From: Herbaspirillum seropedicae | Lineage (GTDB): Bacteria > Pseudomonadota > Gammaproteobacteria > Burkholderiales > Burkholderiaceae_D | DNA: 64,000 nucleotides | Direction of reading: 5' to 3' | Assembly: GCF_001040945.1 (NCBI RefSeq) | Contig: NZ_CP011930.1 | Coordinates: forward strand, 3,839,021 to 3,903,020 | In this document: positions 18,761 through 26,172 of the stretch, one piece after another | Position numbering within the stretch: position 1 is the first letter of the stretch | Layout of the letters: every line of letters begins with the position of its first letter | Notes under the pieces: generated by a model | Seen by the model: only the letters and a program-made list of their open reading frames with translations | Databases searched by the model: none | What the model was told of the DNA's origin: nothing | Position numbers and translations under genes: made by a program

Positions 18761-19579
18761 TCAGCGGAAGCGGTTGATGGCGTCGCGCGTCTCGATGGCC
18801 ACGCGGCGCGCCGCCGCAGCGAAGTCCTCGCCGGCCTGCGGCGTGGCGTAGAGGATGGCGCGCGAGGAATTGATCATCATGCCGGTGCCGGCGGCGGTCT
18901 TGCCAGCGGTCACGGTGGCTTGCACATCCCCACCCTGCGCACCCACGCCCGGCACCAGCAGCGGCATGTCACCGATGATGGCGCGCACCTGGGCCAGCTC
19001 CTGCGGGAAGGTGGCGCCGACCACCAGACCACATTGACCGTTGGTATTCCACTTCTCGGCCACCAGGCGCGCCACATGCTGGTACAGTGGCTTGCCATCG
19101 ACTTCCAGGAATTGCAGGTCGGAGCCGCCGGCGTTGGAGGTGCGACACAGCACGATGACGCCACGGTCCTTCCATTCCAGGTAGGGCGAGACCGAATCCC
19201 AGCCCATGTAGGGACTGACGGTGACGACGTCGGCGTCGTAGCGCTCGAAGGCTTCGCGCGCGTACTGCTCGGCGGTGGCGCCGATGTCGCCGCGCTTGGC
19301 GTCCAGCACCAGGGGGATGTCAGGGTAATTGCTGCGCAGATAGGCGCAGATGCGTTCCAGTTGTTCTTCCGCGCCCAGCGCGGCGAAATAGGCGATCTGC
19401 GGCTTGAAGGCGCAGGCGGCTTCGGCGGTGGCATCGATGATGGCGCGGCAGAATTCGAAGATCGCGTCAGGCTTGCCCTGCAGCTCGGCCGGGAATTTCT
19501 TGAGGTCGGGATCCAGGCCGACGCACAGCAGGGAATTGCGCGAGGTCCACGCAGCGTTGAGTTTCTCGATGAATGTCAC
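18761..19579 (-). CDS. pyrF: orotidine 5'-phosphate decarboxylase (type 2)
   Basis: This 272-residue enzyme makes UMP from OMP, the last step of de novo pyrimidine synthesis. The long form (type 2) is identified by [29 protein letters not shown], the catalytic stretch [35 protein letters not shown] and [11 protein letters not shown] chose GTG 19579 because the family starts at (M)[10 protein letters not shown] and AAAGG lies about 8 bases upstream; an ATG at 19666 would add 29 residues with no homology. Confidence 0.92.
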   Translation of the reverse strand: MTFIEKLNAAWTSRNSLLCVGLDPDLKKFPAELQGKPDAIFEFCRAIIDATAEAACAFKPQIAYFAALGAEEQLERICAYLRSNYPDIPLVLDAKRGDIGATAEQYAREAFERYDADVVTVSPYMGWDSVSPYLEWKDRGVIVLCRTSNAGGSDLQFLEVDGKPLYQHVARLVAEKWNTNGQCGLVVGATFPQELAQVRAIIGDMPLLVPGVGAQGGDVQATVTAGKTAAGTGMMINSSRAILYATPQAGEDFAAAARRVAIETRDAINRFR

Positions 19580-19647
19580 GGTGATGCCTTTAACTGAAAG
19601 ATGCGCTATTGTAGCGCGCCGGCCTGCCCCAATCTCGTTTTTTGACT

Positions 19648-19674
19648 GATGTTCCGCGGTTTTCACAGAACATC
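19648..19674. promoter_or_regulatory. inverted repeat between pyrF and lemA
   Basis: GATGTTC (19648-19654) and GAACATC (19668-19674) form a perfect 7-bp dyad with a 13-bp centre in the 166-base divergent spacer. It may be an operator for either gene; the binding protein is unknown. Confidence 0.3.
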
Positions 19675-19745
19675 GGGCACTTCATGCAGGTATTCTGGTC
19701 TCATGCGCTCCCTTTGCTTCACTTTTTGCTACGAGGAATGACAAA

Positions 19746-20339
19746 ATGAAAAAACTCTTCGCCTGGCTGGCCATCGCCCTCACGGCCCTCACCCTCTCCG
19801 GCTGCGGCTACAACGACTTCCAGGCCAAGGATGAAGCCACCAAGGCCGCCTGGGGCGAAGTGGTCAACCAGTACCAGCGCCGCGCCGACCTGATCCCCAA
19901 TCTGGTCAACACCGTCAAGGGCTATGCCGCCCACGAGAAGGACACCCTGGAAGCCGTCACCCGCGCCCGCGCCGCGGCCACCAGCTTCCAGATCACCCCG
20001 GAAGTGCTCAACGACCCCAAGGCCTTCGCCAGATTCCAGGAAGTGCAGGGCCAGTTGTCCTCGGCGCTGTCGCGCCTGATGGCCGTCTCCGAGAACTACC
20101 CGCAGCTCAAGGCCGACACCAGCTTCCGCGACCTGCAATCGCAGCTGGAAGGCACCGAGAACCGCATCACGGTGGCCCGCCAGCGCTACATCGCCGCCGT
20201 CCGGGACTACAACATCCTGGCGCGCAGCTTCCCCACCAATCTCACGGCCAAGCTGTTCAACTATGAAGTGAAGCCCTCCTTCACGGTGGAAAACGAAAAA
20301 GCCATCTCGACCGCCCCCACGGTCAACTTCGGCAAGTAA
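19746..20339 (+). CDS. lemA: LemA family lipoprotein
   Basis: This 197-residue protein has a lipoprotein signal (ALTALTLSGCGYN) and the LemA coiled helical domain (AWGEVVNQYQRRADLIPNLVNTVKGYAAHEKDTLEAVTRARAAA, LSRLMAVSENYPQLKAD, TENRITVARQRYIAAVRDYN, FP). LemA proteins are envelope proteins of unclear function, almost always beside TPM-domain proteins. Here it heads a four-gene cluster with two TPM proteins and a glycine-rich membrane protein, spaced by 1-21 bases, so they are probably one operon. Confidence 0.92.
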   Translation: MKKLFAWLAIALTALTLSGCGYNDFQAKDEATKAAWGEVVNQYQRRADLIPNLVNTVKGYAAHEKDTLEAVTRARAAATSFQITPEVLNDPKAFARFQEVQGQLSSALSRLMAVSENYPQLKADTSFRDLQSQLEGTENRITVARQRYIAAVRDYNILARSFPTNLTAKLFNYEVKPSFTVENEKAISTAPTVNFGK

Positions 20340-20360
20340 GCCGGGAGTTCGGACTTGGCC

Positions 20361-21212
20361 ATGCGCAAGTTGCTCCTGAGCTGCTGGCTGCTGGCGTGGC
20401 TGGCCCTGGCCGGCCCGGCCCGCGCCGATGACGGCCTGGTGCCGGTGCCGCCGCTGTCGGGGCATGTGATCGACCAGGTCCACCTGCTGCAAGCACAGCA
20501 ACGCCAGGCGCTCGAAGGCGTGCTCACCGAGATCGAGCAGCGCACCGGCAGCCAGATCGGCGTGCTGCTGATGTCGTCCACCGCCCCCGAAGCCATCGAG
20601 CAATACAGCATCCGCGTGGCCGACGCCTGGAAGCTGGGCCGCAAGGGCATCGATGACGGCGTGATCCTGATCGTCGCCAAGGACAATCCCAAGTCCCTGC
20701 GCCGCCTGCGCATCGAAGCCGGACGCGGCGTGCAGGGCAGCCTGACGGACGCGCAATCCAAGCGCATCCTGGAAGACGTGATCGCCCCGCACTTCCGGCA
20801 GAACGACTTCTATGGCGGCCTGGCCGCCGGCGTGACGGCCATCACCACCCTGCTGGAGCAGGAAAAGCTGCCACCGTCCAAGCGCCAGGCCAGTACGGCA
20901 CAGCCCAGCGATGGCGGTGGCTGGATCACCTTGCTGGTGATCGGGCTGTTCCTGGTGGTGTTCTTCAGCGTGCTGCTCAAGTCCCGACGCGGCAGCCGCA
21001 ACAATCTCAATGACAATGACTGGGGACGCGGCCGCAGCACCACCGCAGGCGTCATCATCGGCAGCATCCTGGATGAAGCCGCCCGCCAGGCCAGCTCCGG
21101 ACGCGGCTGGCCGCGCTCAGGTGGTGGCGGTGGCTTCGGCGGCTCGTCGGGAGGCGGGTTTTCCGGCGGTGGCGGCAGCTTTGATGGCGGCGGCGCCTCG
21201 GGAGACTGGTGA
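20361..21212 (+). CDS. TPM-domain membrane protein (YgcG-like)
   Basis: This 283-residue protein has a signal peptide (LLLSCWLLAWLALAGPARA), a TPM domain (about 30-165: VPPLSGHVIDQVHLLQAQQRQALEGVLTEIEQRTGSQIGVLLMSS ... WKLGRKGIDDGVILIVAKDN ... IEAGRGVQGSLTDAQSKRIL), a transmembrane helix (about 192-212) and a glycine-rich tail ending GGGASGDW. TPM domains have been described as acid phosphatases or as photosystem-assembly factors. I chose ATG 20361; TTG 20355 is also possible. It lies 21 bases after lemA, its usual partner. Confidence 0.88.
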   Translation: MRKLLLSCWLLAWLALAGPARADDGLVPVPPLSGHVIDQVHLLQAQQRQALEGVLTEIEQRTGSQIGVLLMSSTAPEAIEQYSIRVADAWKLGRKGIDDGVILIVAKDNPKSLRRLRIEAGRGVQGSLTDAQSKRILEDVIAPHFRQNDFYGGLAAGVTAITTLLEQEKLPPSKRQASTAQPSDGGGWITLLVIGLFLVVFFSVLLKSRRGSRNNLNDNDWGRGRSTTAGVIIGSILDEAARQASSGRGWPRSGGGGGFGGSSGGGFSGGGGSFDGGGASGDW

Positions 21213-21213
21213 C

Positions 21214-21747
21214 ATGCCTCACAACAATACCTCCCCTTCCCTGCCTGCACGCCTGCTGCACCACCTGCGCATGACCCGGGCGGCAGCACGGCGGGCATTT
21301 CCGTCCACCACGCTCAAAGCCATCCAGGCCAGCATCGGCGCAGGCGAGCGGGAGCATCGCGCCCAGGTGCGCGTGATCGTCGAAGCGGCGCTGTCACTGG
21401 GCGCCGTGCGACGCGGCGACAGCGCCCGGCAGCGCGCGCATGAATTGTTTTCGCATTACCGCATCTGGGATACCGAAGAAAACTGCGGCGTCCTGGTCTA
21501 CATCAACCTGGCGGACCGCAAGGTGGAGATCGTGGCGGATCGCGGAGTCAATGCCCGTGTCACGCGGGAGCAATGGCAGCAAGTCTGCCGCGCGATGACA
21601 GCCGGCTATGCCCAGGGTGAATATGAAGCCAGCACACTGCAGGCGCTGGCGAGCCTGCACGAGATCCTGAGGAAGGTCTTGCCGCGGGAACCGGATGCCG
21701 CCGGCGATATGCACAACGAACTCTCCGACAAACCCTTGTTGCTCTGA
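21214..21747 (+). CDS. second TPM-domain protein, soluble
   Basis: This 177-residue protein lacks a signal peptide and keeps only the TPM core (STTLKAIQASIGAGEREHRAQVRVIVEAAL ... AHELFSHYRIWDTEENCGVLVYINLADRKVEIVADRGVNARVTREQWQQVCRAMTAGYAQGEYEASTLQALASL). The DRGVNARV block is the counterpart of EAGRGVQGSL in the preceding protein. It begins one base after that gene's stop; longer in-frame starts lie inside it. It probably acts with the larger TPM protein on the cytoplasmic side; this is inferred from neighbourhood. Confidence 0.85.
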   Translation: MPHNNTSPSLPARLLHHLRMTRAAARRAFPSTTLKAIQASIGAGEREHRAQVRVIVEAALSLGAVRRGDSARQRAHELFSHYRIWDTEENCGVLVYINLADRKVEIVADRGVNARVTREQWQQVCRAMTAGYAQGEYEASTLQALASLHEILRKVLPREPDAAGDMHNELSDKPLLL

Positions 21748-21751
21748 CGCG

Positions 21752-22048
21752 ATGAAGATGCTCTTCTGGCTATTAGCGCTGGTCGCGCTGTTCTTCATCC
21801 TGCGACTGATCCTGCGCCGCTCGACGCGGCCGCAGCAGCACGCCCTGCTGCCGGCGCGTTATCGCCCGCCCTCCTACTACAACAGTGTCAGGTACTCCAG
21901 CCCCGGTGTAGCCGGCGGCAATGGCGCCGCCTGGGCCGGCGATGCCAGCAACGGCTCCGACGGCACTGCCGATGGCGGCAGCAGTGGAGACTGTGGCGGA
22001 GGAGATGGCGGCGGTGGCGGCGATGGCGGTGGCGGCGGCTGCGATTGA
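21752..22048 (+). CDS. small membrane protein with glycine-rich C-terminus
   Basis: This 98-residue protein has one N-terminal membrane helix (MLFWLLALVALFFILRLIL), a basic linker (RRSTRPQQHALLPARYRPP) and a tail of Gly/Asp/Ser ending GGGGGDGGGGGCD, with cysteines at SGDCGGG and at the end. The tail echoes the glycine-rich end of the first TPM protein. It begins 4 bases after the second TPM gene. I know no function; low-complexity tails make homology calls unreliable. Confidence 0.72.
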   Translation: MKMLFWLLALVALFFILRLILRRSTRPQQHALLPARYRPPSYYNSVRYSSPGVAGGNGAAWAGDASNGSDGTADGGSSGDCGGGDGGGGGDGGGGGCD

Positions 22049-22065
22049 AGCCGCCGGCCTGCTGA

Positions 22066-23520
22066 TCAACCGTTCTCGTAGACCCACTGCAACAAGGCAT
22101 CCTGCGCCTTCTGCCCATTGGGCGCAGCGGGATGATTGATCAGGAACACCACCACATAGGTCTTGCCCGAAGCCGCCTGCACATAGCCTGCGATGGAGCG
22201 CACGTCATTGAGCGTGCCGGTCTTGATGTGCGCCTGCCCGGCCACGCCCTGGGTCTTCAGGCGGCGGCGCATGGTGCCGTCATAGCCGACCAGCGGCAGC
22301 GAGGAAACGAATTCCGGCATCAGCGGCGAGCGCCAGGCCTGCAGCAGCACATTGGCCAGCAAGCCAGGCGTGACGCGCTCGATGCGCGACAGCCCGGCGC
22401 CGTTCTCGATGGCCAGGCCATTGGTATCGATGCCCTTGTCGCCGAGCCAGCCACGCACCGCGCGCGCAGCATTGACCGGGTCGCCAGGCTGGCCGGTCAT
22501 CTCCGCCCCCAGGGTGAGCAGGACCTGACGCGCCATCACGTTGTTGCTGTACTTGTTGATGTCGCGAATCACCTCGGGCAGCGCGGGCGACTGCACCTCC
22601 ACCATCATCCGCGCCGACGGTGTGACCTGCCCATCGAGCACGCGACCTGCAAAGCGGCCGCCGAGATCGGCCCACATCTGCGCAAAGCTCGCCCCCACAT
22701 ACTGCACATTGCTCATGCGATAGGGATGCACATACCACACGCGCGCGCCGCAATCGGCGGAATAACTGCCGCTGAAGGTGGCGCCGCTGGCGTCGTTATT
22801 GAGCATGAGCTTGCCCTGCCAGTCGCCGCAAGGCTCCTGCGACAGGCGCGGCGGCGTGATGGTGAAACCGGCCATGGGCGGGTCCATGCTCACCGAGACC
22901 GTACCACTGGCCGCATCCGGCTCGAAGCGGAAGGCCTGGGTGCGATAGTTCAGCAGCAGCGCGTCGGGACCAGCGTTATAGGGCTTTTGCGGATCGCCGT
23001 CGAACTGCGCCGGATCATAGCTGGACGGCGCAAAATAGCTGCGGTCCAGCACCAGGTTGCCGCGGATATCCTGGATGCCGCGCGCGCGCAACTGGCGCAA
23101 CAGCAGCCAGAAATTCTCCAGCACCAGCTTGGGATCGCCGCCGCCCTTGAGGATCAGGTCGCCATTGAGCACGCCCCCGGACAAGGTCCCGTCGATATAG
23201 GCCTGGGTCTTCCAGGTAAAGGTCGGCCCCAGCATTTCGAGGGCGGCGTCGGTGGTCACCAGCTTCATCACCGAGGCCGGGTTGAAAGGCTGGCCGATGT
23301 TGTTGGAGACCAGCACGCGCTTGCTGCCCTCGGTATCGATCACCAGCACGCCGGTATTCTGTTGCGGGATATGCGCCACCCGCAGCGCGCCGACCACCGC
23401 AGGCGGCAGGCTCTGGGCGGCGGCATGGCCCATGGGCAACAACAACACCGCCAGCAGGGGCAGGCAAGACAGACGGGAACGAGGAAGGCGAACAGGGAGG
23501 CGCAGCACAGGACGAAGCAT
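22066..23520 (-). CDS. dacB: D-alanyl-D-alanine carboxypeptidase/endopeptidase (PBP4)
   Basis: This 484-residue periplasmic class C penicillin-binding protein trims and cleaves peptidoglycan cross-links. After a signal peptide (LPLLAVLLLPMGHAAAQ) come the three serine-enzyme motifs: S83-V-M-K86, S-N-N in NKYSNNVMAR and K-T-G in AHIKTGTLND. The region between the first two motifs holds the extra domains typical of PBP4 (GDLILKGGGDPKLVLENFW, NLVLDRSYF). In organisms with AmpR, loss of PBP4 can induce the beta-lactamase, so it may functionally connect to the ampR-bla pair 20 kb away; that link is inference. Confidence 0.92.
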   Translation of the reverse strand: MLRPVLRLPVRLPRSRLSCLPLLAVLLLPMGHAAAQSLPPAVVGALRVAHIPQQNTGVLVIDTEGSKRVLVSNNIGQPFNPASVMKLVTTDAALEMLGPTFTWKTQAYIDGTLSGGVLNGDLILKGGGDPKLVLENFWLLLRQLRARGIQDIRGNLVLDRSYFAPSSYDPAQFDGDPQKPYNAGPDALLLNYRTQAFRFEPDAASGTVSVSMDPPMAGFTITPPRLSQEPCGDWQGKLMLNNDASGATFSGSYSADCGARVWYVHPYRMSNVQYVGASFAQMWADLGGRFAGRVLDGQVTPSARMMVEVQSPALPEVIRDINKYSNNVMARQVLLTLGAEMTGQPGDPVNAARAVRGWLGDKGIDTNGLAIENGAGLSRIERVTPGLLANVLLQAWRSPLMPEFVSSLPLVGYDGTMRRRLKTQGVAGQAHIKTGTLNDVRSIAGYVQAASGKTYVVVFLINHPAAPNGQKAQDALLQWVYENG

Positions 23521-23721
23521 GATGGAACCTGGAATGAGGGTCCATCATTATAGGGGAAGCCGTCTGCGCCTTGCCCGGGGGAGCCCGACGCCGACCGCTT
23601 GCGCCAGGTCAGGAATGATCACTTGCGGACATGAGCATGTCACTGCGATATGCGACAATCTTCGCCTACTGTCAGGGAGGCCCCATCCCGACGGCGAACA
23701 GGACCCAAGAAAAATACCACC

Positions 23722-24936
23722 ATGCCCTCCAGTTCCCCTCCGTCGCACAAGACCGCGCCGCTGCATGAGCGGCTGGCGCTCTGGCGCGAGCTGCTCAATC
23801 CGCTGGCGCTGTTCAGCCAGCGTCCCGGCCACCCCGACGATCCGCCACCGGAGGCACTTATCGGCAAGGGCGTGCGTTTCGTCAAACGCATCTATCTGTT
23901 GCGCACCATCGGGCTGGGCGTGGGATTCTTCTGCGTCGCGGCGGCTTTCGTGCAGCAGCCGGTGGCCTGGCCGCTGTGGGCGCTGCTGGTCTTCCATGGC
24001 TATCTGTGGCCGCAGGTGGCGCGCGCATGGGCGCTCGCAAGCCGCATTCCCTACCGCGCCGAACGCCGCAACCTGGTGATCGACGCCGCCTTCGGCGGCT
24101 TCTGGATTGCCGCCATGCAAGGCAATCTGGTGCCCAGCGCCGTCATCCTCAGCATGTTGTCGATGGACAATATCGCCGCCGGCGGTCTGCGCCTCTTCAT
24201 GCGCGGTCTGTACGCCAGCATCGCCGCCTGCGCGCTGGGCTGGTGGCTGCTGGATGCGCACTGGTCGCCGCAATCGGACCTGCCCACCATCCTGGCCTGC
24301 CTGCCGATGATGGCGCTCTATCCACTGGCGCTGGGCAAATCCACTTACGAAATGTCCAAGAAACTGGCCGAGCGCTCGCGCCAGTTCGAGGTCGTCAGCC
24401 AGATGGATGGCCTGACCCACCTGTTCAACCGCCGCTACTGGGAGAGCCTGCTCATCGAGGAATTCAGCCAACGCCGCAAGGCGCCTGGCGCACAGCAGAA
24501 AGAGTCCTTCCTGCTGCTGCTCGACCTGGACCATTTCAAGCGCATCAACGATACCCATGGCCACCTGGTAGGCGATGAAGTGTTGCGCAACTTTGCCCAG
24601 CTGCTGCGCATCCATCTACGTAAAGAAGACCTGATCGGGCGGTATGGCGGCGAGGAATTCGTGGTCATCCTGCGCAACATCGCCCATGCCGACGCGCTGC
24701 ATCTATCGCAGCGCCTGGTCGAGCGGGCGCGTGCCAGCCAGGACGGCGTCAATAAGCTATACGGTTGCACCGTCAGCGCCGGACTGGTCCCCTTCACCTC
24801 TGACATGGAGGCGCATTTCGTCTGGCTGCAGCGCGCCGACCATGCGATGTACTGCGCCAAGGCAAATGGCCGCGACCGGCTGGTGGTCTGGGAAGCTACG
24901 CTGGTCCGCAACGCCGAGCCGGCAACGGTATGCTGA
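23722..24936 (+). CDS. MASE2-GGDEF diguanylate cyclase (DgcC/AdrA-like)
   Basis: This 404-residue membrane enzyme makes cyclic di-GMP from two GTP. The N-terminal half is a MASE2 sensor with about six helices (GKGVRFVKRIYLLRTIGLGVGFF, NLVIDAAFGGFWIAAMQGNLVPSAVILSMLSMDNIAAGGLRLF). The GGDEF domain (about 240-395) has DGLTHLFNRRYWE, LLLLDLDHFKRINDTHGH and the active site GGEEF, with an intact product-inhibition I-site (RKED, five residues before GGEEF). In enterobacteria the AdrA homologue activates cellulose synthesis. The ATG at 23722 fits homology; an upstream start at 23650 is possible. Divergent from dacB. Confidence 0.88.
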   Translation: MPSSSPPSHKTAPLHERLALWRELLNPLALFSQRPGHPDDPPPEALIGKGVRFVKRIYLLRTIGLGVGFFCVAAAFVQQPVAWPLWALLVFHGYLWPQVARAWALASRIPYRAERRNLVIDAAFGGFWIAAMQGNLVPSAVILSMLSMDNIAAGGLRLFMRGLYASIAACALGWWLLDAHWSPQSDLPTILACLPMMALYPLALGKSTYEMSKKLAERSRQFEVVSQMDGLTHLFNRRYWESLLIEEFSQRRKAPGAQQKESFLLLLDLDHFKRINDTHGHLVGDEVLRNFAQLLRIHLRKEDLIGRYGGEEFVVILRNIAHADALHLSQRLVERARASQDGVNKLYGCTVSAGLVPFTSDMEAHFVWLQRADHAMYCAKANGRDRLVVWEATLVRNAEPATVC

Positions 24937-24949
24937 ATCCTGCGGACGC

Positions 24950-25001
24950 AAAAAAGACCGATGTCTTCGGGGCCGCCACGAGACCACTGTGAAGACATCG
25001 G
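24950..25001 (-). terminator. convergent-region terminator
   Basis: The 11-bp stem CCGATGTCTTC (24958-24968) and GAAGACATCGG (24991-25001) with a 22-nt loop is followed, on the minus strand, by six T (24950-24955). It lies downstream of both the cyclase gene (plus) and the small membrane gene (minus). Confidence 0.65.
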
Positions 25002-25102
25002 CCTAGGGAAATCAAGGGCGGGGCGATCGGCAGACCAGATAGGCTAGGTTCCTTGGAAAAATGCCTGTGCCGATGCCCGGCCACTGCCGCAACGAGCGGC
25101 AA

Positions 25103-25124
25103 AGCGGGCTGCGAAAAGCCCGCT
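25103..25124 (-). terminator. hairpin at the end of the 60-residue gene
   Basis: AGCGGGCT (25103-25110) and AGCCCGCT (25117-25124) form an 8-bp stem with a 6-nt loop, overlapping the stop codon of the small minus-strand gene and followed by CTTTGCC. With the hairpin at 24950-25001 it makes a double termination zone. Confidence 0.5.
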
Positions 25125-25305
25125 AGATTAGCACTGGCAGTGCCTCCAGTACTAAAAGCGCGAGCAGTGCGCCAAACACTGCGCCCACTGCCCTCAAACT
25201 GGTACGCACCAGCCGCGACGCCACCGGCACCTCGCCACAGAGCAACAGCCCCGCCAGCGCCATGGGAAGGAAGAACATCAGATTGTTCATGATGAGGTTG
25301 GGCAT
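25123..25305 (-). CDS. small hydrophobic membrane protein, 60 residues
   Basis: The frame starts MPNLIMNNLMFFLP with a strong SD (AAGGAG, about 8 bases before ATG 25305). It has two hydrophobic helices (MFFLPMALAGLLLCGEV and AVGAVFGALLALLVLEALPVLI) joined by a short basic loop (ASRLVRTSLR). I do not recognise a family. It ends at a hairpin and is divergent from the mgtA promoter, so it may be a membrane peptide tied to Mg transport or an unrelated small protein. A longer in-frame start at 25464 lacks an SD. Confidence 0.6.
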   Translation of the reverse strand: MPNLIMNNLMFFLPMALAGLLLCGEVPVASRLVRTSLRAVGAVFGALLALLVLEALPVLI

Positions 25306-25526
25306 GATGCGTCTCCTTGTCGAGTTTTTATGATGCTGACCTGACTCTTGCGGGGCTTGCCTCAATCTGAGTATAGGCCGCACACCATAGAAGACAAGAG
25401 CAACACTCCCAGAATCGGTGCTGCACAGCAGCGTGGACGCGGGCTTCGCGCCGGGATGAAGCATAAGACGTCAGATCAGCGCTTGTTGCAGATGCACAAA
25501 TTTTCGGCATCCGGTGGTGAATTGCC

Positions 25527-25556
25527 TTGACCCATTTTTCTGCCCGGGCGTAGAAT
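25527..25556 (+). promoter_or_regulatory. sigma-70 promoter of the mgtA leader
   Basis: TTGACC (25527-25532), an 18-bp spacer and TAGAAT (25551-25556) predict a start near 25563. That places a 15-codon leader frame 25 nt into the transcript and mgtA about 610 nt downstream. Confidence 0.55.
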
Positions 25557-25587
25557 TCGCCCGTTCTCATTTTCTGGAGTCCCTCTC

Positions 25588-25635
25588 ATGGGCACTTGTT
25601 CGGGTGACAGTTGTTGCCGGTTAATGACCGGTTAA
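25588..25635 (+). CDS. leader peptide candidate, cysteine-rich, 15 residues
   Basis: The short frame encodes MGTCSGDSCCRLMTG. It has an SD (CTGGAG, about 8 bases before ATG 25588) directly downstream of a good promoter. Its last codons lie in a hairpin (CCGGT-TAATG-ACCGG, about 25618-25632) made from a direct repeat CCGGTTAA, so ribosome position would decide whether the hairpin forms. Leader peptides control mgtA in enterobacteria (MgtL, proline-rich); this one is cysteine-rich, so the analogy is positional only. I do not recognise it as a known family. Confidence 0.5.
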   Translation: MGTCSGDSCCRLMTG

Positions 25636-25995
25636 GCCTCGGCAAGGATTTCAGCAGGACTTCTTCCTGTCGTCATCTTGCACAAGGCAGATGACGGCAT
25701 CTCATGTCGGCAGCGCACGGCCTTTATCCTGGCCGCGATCACGAATCAGCAGCGCCGCTGACAACGATATTCCCTCACAACGACAGATCGACGATCGACC
25801 GCCGCAGACACGGCGTCAGCACGCATGCCGCATCACGACCGCCCTGCCCGCCTTCGCGCCGGCAGCCGATCGTCTGATGCCGGCTGGCGTATTGGCGCAG
25901 CATTTTCCGCATGGCCAGCCGCCATGCGGCAGCACGTCTGCCTGCGCCATCAGGCGCCGATGACAGGGGCTCCGCTCAACCAGGCGGAGGCTGCA

Positions 25996-26019
25996 ATGCG
26001 ACAGACATATCCATCATGA
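25996..26019 (+). CDS. 7-codon upstream frame in the mgtA leader
   Basis: MRQTYPS is preceded by a very good SD (GGAGG, 5 bases before ATG 25996) and ends in a TGA overlapping the ATG of the next short frame (ATGA). It may feed ribosomes into the proline-rich frame. Very short, so chance cannot be excluded. Confidence 0.35.
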   Translation: MRQTYPS

Positions 26020-26063
26020 ACACGCGAAGACCCAGCGCGCCGCATCCGGCCGCCCGTTCTTAG
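26016..26063 (+). CDS. proline-rich 15-codon leader frame in the mgtA leader
   Basis: MNTRRPSAPHPAARS has three proline and three arginine codons and overlaps the preceding 7-codon frame by 4 bases. Its stop TAG (26061-26063) abuts the hairpin at 26067-26100. Proline codons in the Salmonella mgtL frame slow ribosomes at low Mg2+ and allow mgtA transcription; a similar mechanism here is an inference. Confidence 0.35.
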   Translation: MNTRRPSAPHPAARS

Positions 26064-26172
26064 CGGGGGCCGGCCACGGCGCTGACCCCGATGCCGGCCC
26101 GCACCCTGCTGGCCGACGCGATGCAAACCGCTTCGTCCCCGGGACGAAGACCAACAAGAAAAGAAGCACGCC

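Larger units (their letters stand above)
25636..26172 (+). promoter_or_regulatory. long structured 5' leader of mgtA
   Basis: About 540 nt without a normal gene lie between the leader peptide and mgtA. Perfect hairpins visible: CGTCATCT/AGATGACG (25671-25696), GCCGGCA/TGCCGGC (25858-25884), CCGCATGGC/GCCATGCGG (25907-25929), GGGCCGGC/GCCGGCCC (26067-26100) and CTTCGTCC/GGACGAAG (26131-26149), the last ending 23 bases before the mgtA start. Two tiny overlapping frames are at 25996-26063. The length and structure suggest post-transcriptional control, plausibly by Mg2+. I could not match it to the M-box (ykoK) consensus. Confidence 0.5.

Noticed and set aside
25691..25963. 90-codon plus-strand frame inside the mgtA leader
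   Set aside because: No SD, a Pro/Arg/Ala-rich product typical of chance frames, and it crosses several perfect hairpins.
25563..26172. M-box (ykoK) Mg2+ riboswitch
   Set aside because: I could not find the conserved M-box core in order; the region is reported as an unclassified structured leader instead.
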